A stretch of DNA of 64,000 nucleotides from Rhineura floridana. Taxonomy: Eukaryota; Chordata; Lepidosauria; Squamata; Rhineuridae. A program made the position numbers and the translations under genes. Under the pieces are notes generated by a model, which saw only the letters and a list, made by a program, of their open reading frames with translations, was not told where the DNA came from and made no database searches. Every line of letters starts with the position of its first letter. Within the stretch, counting starts at the first letter, position 1. This document shows, one piece after another, positions 53,201-62,859 of this stretch. Where the stretch lies: NCBI RefSeq assembly GCF_030035675.1, contig NC_084482.1, forward strand, positions 74,065,120 to 74,129,119. Direction: 5' to 3'.

Positions 53201-56200
53201 TAGAATTTCTGCTGAGAAACACAATCTGTTAGCACTATACATTTCAGGCTTGTTAAATAATAATTTGATTTCATGTTATCACTTATGCCTTTTCCTTGAC
53301 AAGAAGCTAAAGCAAGTACCTAAACCTCTTCTGGACCTTGACACTACAGGAACTCAGAGACTTTGCTTTGAATCCTGGTCTTCCCCCATGACTTGCAAAA
53401 TATGGTCCTGTAACCAAACCTCCAAAATGTGGCCCTGCCCCTCAGCAAGATTGAGGAGCTCCAAATTATCTTTGCAGCTCACAGATGAGGTCCATGATAC
53501 CCAACTCCCTACACCACATATTAACAAGTGCCATTGATCACGCTGCACTTTTCAGCAGTGAATGGCCCTCTGAACGTCAGGACTCTACTGTAAGATAGTA
53601 CCGATCAGATGAAGTCTGGGAAAACACAGTCAAGGTTTCCATGAACAGTTTTGGCAACATTTCCCAAATCTGTCTTTCACCTCTGCCCTTTATTTTTATT
53701 TCCTTCACATGTCTTTCTTACTATTTAAGAGTCCATTCCTGAACAGATCATGCTAGCTATAATCACGGTCATAGCCCCTGAGATATTAGTTGGGCAGGTC
53801 AAAGAAACTACCATGAGCAATTTCGACTGAACTAGCTTCTGTCCAAGAGACAAACTGCCCATTGCGCACTAAGTGTTTCTGAAGAAAAGCATCTAGAGGG
53901 GCATTTGGAATGAAGAAGCGGTGGGTGGAGTGATTCAACCTTTCCCCACCAGCCATTTCCTCCTCCTGAAAAATCACTCCCCATCTGTTTACTTTCCTCG
54001 GGGTTCAAAACACAGGTACACTTGGAACCTCATGGCCGGCGGGATGGGTGGGAAGAGAAGCAGTTGCAGGAGAGGGCATGGGGGACAAAAATGGCCTCCC
54101 CCCCAAGCCTCTAATTATGGGTTTCTCTCAAAGATACATCAGGAAAAGCAGTCACATGACTATTACATGTAATAATACGCAGTTTGTTTCTCAGCCAGAG
54201 TTAAGTCCTTGTTTTAACAACTTGAGGCACTGGAAAATGCTCTATGTCAATCATCCTGCTAGGATTAAAGTGTGTCTGCATTCTTCTATTAACGAAGTTG
54301 ACTTCAGTATGAATTTGGTCAACTCTGCATCTGTTTTGTGAAAGACAGAAGGCTGCTATTAAACCCACACCTGACAGCTAGTATTGCAGCGTTTTTGCAT
54401 CAGGCAACTTGATCAATAGAACAGAACAGATTAGTAGCTACACTGGATCTTTTTGGGTATAAAAGCATGCTTGGAATGCTCCCATTCCTGTATAATGGGC
54501 TTTAGATATCACCTGCTCTTGACATGCCCCAAGGCAAGGTCCAAGGGCACAAGATGAAGATGAAGCAAAGCAGGTTTGGGGCCAGTCAGTGACTGGATAG
54601 GAGACTTCTTGGGAATCCCACATATGAGACTTTTGTGCTCCACAGTGGGAAAAGATGGGATATAAATATAATAAAATTAATGGTTCCATCACTGTCCAAG
54701 GCATAGCGCCATAGTTAACCTGCTACAACAGAGAGCTTTTATAAAACAAGTTCTGCGCAATAGCAGCATCAACACTGTTCGCACAGCTAATCAGGGAAGC
54801 GCAGCCACATTTGCTTTCTCCAAGGACATTTTCAGTTATTGCAAAACCAGATTCATTACACTGGAACAGAATGTCTTCAGACTGATTTCAAATTATCTGG
54901 AAGTGATTACTGCCGGACAAGAAGAGTAGCGCTACTATTTTATTTGTTCAGTGCAGCTATTACATGCACAATGCAATCCTAAACATGTTTACTCCAAAGT
55001 AAGTTTCTTCCAAATTAATTAGAACTTACTCTCTGTTTAAGTACATTTAGGACTGTGGCCTTAATGTTCCACATCAAATCTCCCAGAATTAAGTAGCTAC
55101 TCCTTGTTTGTTGAAGAACAAATGCTTTCAGGTGGCACAATATCTCATACCAGGCAGCAGCATCAAAACATAACAAAGTCCAAGGAAGCAGGTGCCACAG
55201 GCTAGTTATTTAAGTAGATGAGATTCTAACCAACCAGAGGGTATTCATCAAACAGAACCAAGTCAGAAACTAAGGTGGGTTTTTAAAGGCAGAATGAAGA
55301 AACCTGTGGCCTTCTACATGTTGTTGGACTTCAATTCCCATCAGTCCCAGCCAGTGTGATCAATAGGGATGATAGGAGCTGGAATACAATAACATCTGAA
55401 AGGCCACAGGTTCCCTATCCCAGCTTTGAGGTTAGAAAGGAGACACAGAGCTACATGGCTCTATGGAATTCATGTACGTGTAAGAGAAAGACTGATTTAC
55501 CTAATATCGTGGAGAACATTTCCACTCTTCACAGATAACCATCTAATTGTAAGTCTCTTCAGTTTGACATATTGTCCTGATTCTAAATGTTGGATAATAG
55601 TAAAAGTAGCTAAATGCCCCCAGAGGAAACGGGGATAGCTAATGAGTTATCAATAACTGACATAATAATGGACTGCCAATCCCACCTACATGAAATCTTG
55701 TATTGAATTCAGAAGTAAAGACGGTGTATACAACAAGAGAACTTCTCCCATCAAGATCTGACCTTGTAATGTTGCAACAGACAAATGGCCTTCGCAGGGA
55801 AAGAAGGGTCAGGCAGTCTCCATCCCTTTACCACAAGTAAAGAAGCAGCACCCTTGAATCCACACAGGAACCAAGTTCCTCTAAATAAAAATTACATTTC
55901 TCCTATGTGTTTCAGTCAGGAAGACCCAAGTACTGTTGATAATGCAAAATTCACTTAGCATCTTTGAAAACCAAGCATAGACTGACCTAAAAGCCATGAT
56001 AAAGAATTTGAGGTGGCAACCTGGGTTTGCTCCTATTGTGAGAAAGTGTTACCCTGAAGACAGAGATACAAAAAGAGGCTTAGGCTGCAATCTGCTCACA
56101 CTTACCTGGAAGTGAGTTCCACTGAACTCAATAGAACACTTCCAGGTACTCATGCATATGAATGTACTGTAAGAACTGCTTGACACATGAGAGGCACCAG

Positions 56201-59200
56201 GTATCAGTGTCATCACATCAGCATCATTGCACATGCATGATGCACTAATGATGAAGTAATTCATAATGCAAAAACAACCAGAGGATCAGTCATTAGCCCT
56301 GTGTAATCTACCCGGAAGCAGCCTGTAGTCACACCTGTCCACAATGTTTGGTGCCAAAGATTTGGAAGTATTAATCTAGCACAGCTATTAGCATCCTAAT
56401 TAGGGGACAGGGCTGACAACCGTGGATACTGGAGGAAACGGAAGACTTTGTGGTCCACATCTAGCGTCAACTGTGGGAATGAAACAAAATTACAGAATGG
56501 CTGAAGGCCTTGTTTCTTCATCTACCTTGAATGCTACCCAGTCAAATCGTAATTTCCAGAATGTGGACAACTGTCCACATTTTCACAGAGTGAATGGTAC
56601 CACTGAGCATATGACAATAGGTGTATTTTTCAGCTGGAGGGAATCAAATTAATATTAAACATTAGTGAAAATTCTAAAAGCAGCCACATAATTGTCTCTT
56701 TTCTTTGATGTTTTCAAGGCAGCTGGGCAGGGATCCATTAACCATGTTTTAGGGACAAAATGCTTTTCCTCAAGTCTGAGTCGTTACTACAGTCAAAAAC
56801 TCAACAGTCCTACAAGAAGCATGTCTTCTAAAGCAACAGAAAGCATTCAGTGTGTCCTGCGCTTTGCCAAGCAACAAAGGAGCAAATCCAAACTCAAGAG
56901 TCGATCTGCAAATACAAACACTCAATTCAGTCCTTAAACCCAGATACATGTAATAAACATTTGCAGACATGGGGCAACACCCTGGTAAACCTTGAACACT
57001 GTCTATCAGGATATCCAAGGCACACAATTAAATGGTCTCAGAGAACTGAGAAAAGCAGAGAAACTAAGAAAATTGCCTTGATCACCAACTGTACAAGACC
57101 AGCAAAATTCATTCTGCCTCCAAGTGAATCATTCCAGAGGGAAAAGCCAGTCCGGCCCTGATGCAACATCTTACAAATACCCGCCTTCCTCACACTTCAG
57201 GAAAAAAAAACTCTTGTAGCAGAACTGACCTTAACACTCAACAACAGTCCCAGTTATAAACATCCAACAACCATACTATAAAGAACCTTCAACCCAAGAA
57301 CCCTTCATTCGCTATCAGTTTAGACCAGCAATTCTCAAAGTGGGCGGTAGTGCCCCCCTAGGGGGCGTTACAGCCTTTCAGAGGGGCGTTGGCGTGACTA
57401 CAAACTTTAGGGGGGCATTTGGGTTCATCAGGGGGGCACTGACATTTGCCAGTCTGATGCGACAGTTGAAGTATTTATGTTTAATTTTATTTAATACATA
57501 AATCATTAATTTTAAACTGTTTTGTCCCCAGTTAGAATGTATTTAATAGTCTCAATTCATGGAAATAACACTATAAATAGTGTGTGCTCTTTAGTAAAGA
57601 AATTCTGAATAGCAGCCAGTGTCATATCAAGGAATGGGGATATTAGCCACGCCCCGGCACTAGGTAATGTTCCGATGCTGTCTTGGGGGATGTTGGAACC
57701 AATCACGAGAGAGTGGTTAATAAGCTGGATGTACTGGTGGAGGGCCCATTCTTCCAACGGATGAGTGCCGTGTGCAAACGGGTGACGCAGACCGTCAGTT
57801 ATTCACTGGTTTTCTTCAGGAATGGGACACACTCACTACCCGTTGTTTCTGTGATGTTTAAATGAACTTTTTTTAATGAAACAATGCAAAATTTCCTGCT
57901 CTGTGGAGAAAAGCAAAACTTCTTTATATTGCCTTTCCATCTTCTTATCTAGTTGAACGAGGATTTAGTGCAGTGAATCGCATACTAGTGAAGAATCGAA
58001 ACCGTTTGGATATTGTTAGTCGTGGTGACTTAACACTATTACTGTTCAAGTATACTCCAGATATTGTGGTTAGCCAAAACTCATCAAGTTCAAGGATCAC
58101 ACTAGTATTTTATAATAAATCTCATTTTATTTACTTTTCTATAACTATGTATGTATATTAATAAATCATACTAAGAATTCAATGTGTAATCTAAGTGCAA
58201 TAAAAAGGCATGATAAAAATGATCAGTAACAATAATTGAAAATACCTTTTACGCATTACTCATATTTTAAGGGAAGAATAGGAAGCATTGGGATATAAAT
58301 CTGAAGGGGGCGTTGGGCACAAAAAGATTTTGCAAAGGTGTGTTGGGTAAAAAAGGTTGGGTAACGCTGGTTTAGACAGTGCACAGGTTGCTCTACTAGG
58401 AGAGGGAGATATACAATGTGAAAGTTGGACAGTGAAAAAAGTGGATAAGAGAAAAATCAACTCATTTGAAATGTGGTGCTGTGCGCATACCATGGACCAT
58501 GAAAAAGACGAATAATTGGGTGTTAGAACAAATTACACCAGAACTATCACTAGAAGCTATAATGATGAAACTGAGGTTATCATACTCTGGACACATCATG
58601 AGAAGACATGATTCACTAGAAAAGACAACAATGCTGGGAAAAACAGAAGGGAGTAGAAAAAGAGGAAGGCCAAACAAGAGATGGATTGATTCCATGAAGG
58701 AAGCCACAGACTTGAACTTACAAGATCTGAACAGGGTGGCTCATGACAGATGCTGTTGGAGGTCGCTGATTCACAGGGTCACCATAAGTCGTAATTGACT
58801 TGAAGGCACACAACAACAACAGCCATTTTGGAAACCCACAACAGTCCCTGGACGTGCTCTCCAATCTGATGTCTCAGTCTTCAAAGACAGCCACATAACA
58901 CAGTTTATTTCATTTGTCCCAAATTTCCAATATCTGACTCCTCAGTAGTTATCACGGTGCAAGCCAATGGACTGTGCAGCGAACTAGTCAAGAGGGCCTT
59001 AATTCACTGGGTGAAAAACTGAACTACAGTGTTTTTTCTTTAAAAAACTTGACTGCATCCAATACTGTTGCTCACCTGACCTGAAGGCTTTCATTGGGAG
59101 AACAGGAAAGCAATTTTTGGCAGTTCCTCCTCTCTGCTGAAGCTTTTGCTCCCACAATCTGTTCCAGAGGGCTGGGGGACCCTGCAGAGCAGACTGGAGG

Positions 59201-62200
59201 GAGGATCATGGGGGCTGCAGGGAGAAGCAAAATCACCAAAAACTGCATTCCACCTCATTCCGCTGATGGATGCATCTGATGGAAGCATCAGATGAGCAAC
59301 ACTGCGAGATACAACTTGTTTGCTCCAAATACTTCTACATGACCAAGAGGAGAGAAAAAAACATTCTTGCCTGCTCAAGTGCTTGCATTCTTTATTTTTA
59401 TTTTAAATCAGAACTGAGCCTCAAAAATTCTCAAAAAGAATCCTCTTAACCGTGTCCATATCACGTTTGACAAAAAAAGAGAACTGCATCTTTCTTATGG
59501 AGACCGTATATAGTGGAAGACCAATGCTTCCTGTTCTTAAGACACTGGATACTAATACCTATCCTCAAAACCTTTGAGGGTTTGAAATTTGATTTACCGT
59601 TTATTATTTCTGGTGAGAGTTTGGAGCAAACTGCTCAGAACAATTTTGAGGGCTCCTTATCACATTCCTACCATTTTTAAAGAAGTCTTAGCACTCAAAA
59701 TGAGAACCCATCTGCACATTCTCAATTGTTGGCTTAAAACTTCAGCAAAGGAAGAATGCAAACTTTCAAAATGAGATCTTTAAGAGCAAACTGCAAGCAG
59801 TGAAAATAATAATGGCTCTTATCAGTAAAAGCTTCCTCTTAACTCCGGATCAATTCACATAAATATGATATATAAAATGTATACCACTTTCTACAGCAGT
59901 AAGTGCAAAGGGAAGATGTGTATTTTTAAACATGTAGTGTCCTCAATTAATTAATTGAAAATACATTATTATGATTCAACCAAGTTCTTCAATTGGCTGA
60001 AAGACTTACTAATTTGAAATGTTCTTTCCTTCCAGTAGTAACCACATATAACCGAAGAAGAAAACTGTCTATAAGCAAGTCCATAAGGTTCTGCTCTCAG
60101 GGTGTGTGTTTTATCTTTACAACTGTGCAGAGCACTGTGCACTGAGTTTGCTATTTATTAAGTTGTTTGGCTTTAGTAGATCTAGGAAGATTTGGTAAGT
60201 TCCAGAATGAAACCTCTCCCAGCAACTGCAAAAAGGAAGAAAATGTGAGGGTCTTGTAATGCTTTCACTTAAACCACCTCCATCTCCTGCTCTCTTTGTA
60301 AAATGCAAGGATTATGTAGCTGTTTACATGCCCAGTAGGAATCAAAGCAAACCTAAAGTGCTCAATGGCCTTTGCCCACAATGAATTTGAAGAACTGAAC
60401 TTTATTCTGGCTGGGAGCATTTGCTTAAAGGCTCACCTCTGCTAAGGGTTCACTGTATGACTTCTAGTAAGTTTCTTTCTTAATCTTAGCCCCCCATCTG
60501 TAAATGATAATACTATTGTTGTACATCTCTCACAGCACTGTTACTGGCACAACAGAATGGTGTAAAACAAACTTCCAATTAAGAGTGCTGAATAGTACTC
60601 GTTGTGGGTGAGTAAGGATGCTTCTTGTTCTTTTCCTATGGGAGGGCTTTAATTGGGTCACAGGCACAGGCCAGAGGAAGCTGTCTAGAGTTTGAAGGGC
60701 AGGGATTCTAAAACAGTAGTAAGAGCAAAGAGATTATCATTTTCCTATCAGGCACACTTACATAAAACCATGCCCAGTTGCTACATAATGTATGGAACAG
60801 CACAGTGATGTCAAAAGACTAATAAGTATTCGCAGATTGTTCAACAGTTTCAAAATTAGCCAACTACTAATACAATTAGCCAAAGTAATTGGCTAATACA
60901 AAATCAGCCAATTACTAATACTAATCACCATCTTGGAACACTTCCACGCTCAAGCCTTCTTGCACATAAGGTTGTTGCTTTTCTGTTTTTAGTTGCCTGC
61001 AGCAGTACAATGGACCTTTTGATTTTATCTTTTCAATCACTTGTTGTGCCCCACTTAGAAAACCAGTTTAGAAAGCAGCATATAAATTGTTGGAAAATAA
61101 ATAAATAAACAATATTTTGCTTCCACACCATTATCTTTTGACTTTTCTTTGGTCTGATGCTGTTTCCTGTCCATCTCAGTGGGTAGAATGTGACGTGATT
61201 CATCCAGAATTCAGACTATTTGTTCCTGCCACCACTCCCTTCATCTCTACCACTGAACCACCCACGTTTTCAGAGTGTGCAAGTGTTTCATACATAAAAA
61301 CCAGACAAAAATACAGTATTTCAGATTTCAGAAGTCTCATTTGGCCAATGTAGCAATTGATTTACTTGATCACTTTTCCAACCCTCTCCACCCCTTTGTT
61401 CCTTGCCACTACAAGCAGGCAGAGATTAGAACACATACGTACAGCATCCCTAAAATGCAGCCACTCTGTATAACAAGCACCACACCAACAGAAATTTGAG
61501 CAACCTTTCATCTTCTCCCACACAACAAAGTTAAGGCACATTAGCATGAATTTGTTTTAACCTAACCTTATTTCAGCATGTTTACATAAAACTAGCTTTA
61601 CAAGATAACTAATATTGTATCATCTGCCTTGCATAACTTGGGACCAACCGGCTGCCAAGCAAGAAATAGCCCAGCCTTCAGCATGCTTAATCAAGAATAA
61701 GTCCACAGCATTTACTCCAAGGTAATTGTGCATACGACTATAACCTAAGTCCTGAATTTAAAAAAAGCATTGGCTATCAAACATCTGGTTTTAACTGTGA
61801 GGAAAGAGAGGTAATCTGTATTATCATGTGAACAAGGAGTAACAAGCACCCCTGTCCGATCCTTACCCTTGACATACACTTTTGGCCAGATCTAGGATGC
61901 TGCAGTTCTTACAACCTGCCCCAGTTTCTGGCTTACCATCAAAGTTTTCAGAGTAGAAGAAACTGATAGCTACAAGCAGATTGTGAGTAAACTGTTCCTC
62001 TCTGGGTTGTTACACTTGAAGGAGAATGTTGGCAAATTTGGAAAAATTTAACGAACTGTTAAGATAATGAAAGAGAAAGTAAAACATATAGGATATCAAG
62101 AAACCAAGTATATTTAGCACAGGGGAAAAAAGAGTAAACAGAAAGACTTTTGGCAGTTTTCAGATATTTAGAAGATCATAATCATCTAGCCACTAAGGAT

Positions 62201-62816
62201 CAGGCAACAAGAAACAGCTTGAAATGACAATACACAGTGCTTAAGAAAAAAGAACAGTTTAGCAATTAAACAAAATGGTAATACTCTTTAAAGTTTACAC
62301 TTGAAAAGCTGAAGAGACATCTTTTCGGGAGGCGGGGTTCTAATGCACATTTCGTGATCTCACAAGGTTAGAAGCAGACTGCATTAGTAATGCCCGATCA
62401 CTTAATTCATAAAAAGGAGCTGCACAGGGGAAGATGATAAAATAATTACGCGCCCCTGGTTTAAAAAACAGCAATTTGAGTTTTGAAGCCCGGTTCTCTC
62501 CCATTCCAACCTCACTGGGGAGGGAGGAGAGAAGAGGCTAGGCAAGGCAGCCCTGCCTTCATCCGGAGGTGGTCCTATCAGAGAGGCACCTGTGACTACG
62601 ACAAGAAGTGTACAGATTTCATGTGTGACCCTTCCCGCGGAAGGCACGATATAAGGTCAGGAGGAGGAAAAGAGGGGCACCAACTCCCCAACAATGACAA
62701 ATACACGCGTTCCCCTATGACGGGGCACAGTCGCTCTCCGCGATCGAGTGAAAGGCTGTGTGGAATAGAGGGAACTACACCCTTTCGTCCTTCTCCCTCG
62801 CGAAAGCCATGATTGA

Positions 62817-62859
<43 letters not shown>

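Noticed and set aside
57973-58161. Domesticated hAT (ZBED/SCAND3-like) host gene
   Set aside because: Only the dimerisation block is present, inside TIRs with a TSD; a transposon remnant is sufficient.
58466-58798. Host gene of 110 codons
   Set aside because: It is the C-terminus of the BovB LINE ORF.
60840-60930. AGCCAAYTACTAATA local repeats with an 8-bp inverted pair as a functional site
   Set aside because: Short, AT-rich and imperfect; easily explained by local slippage.
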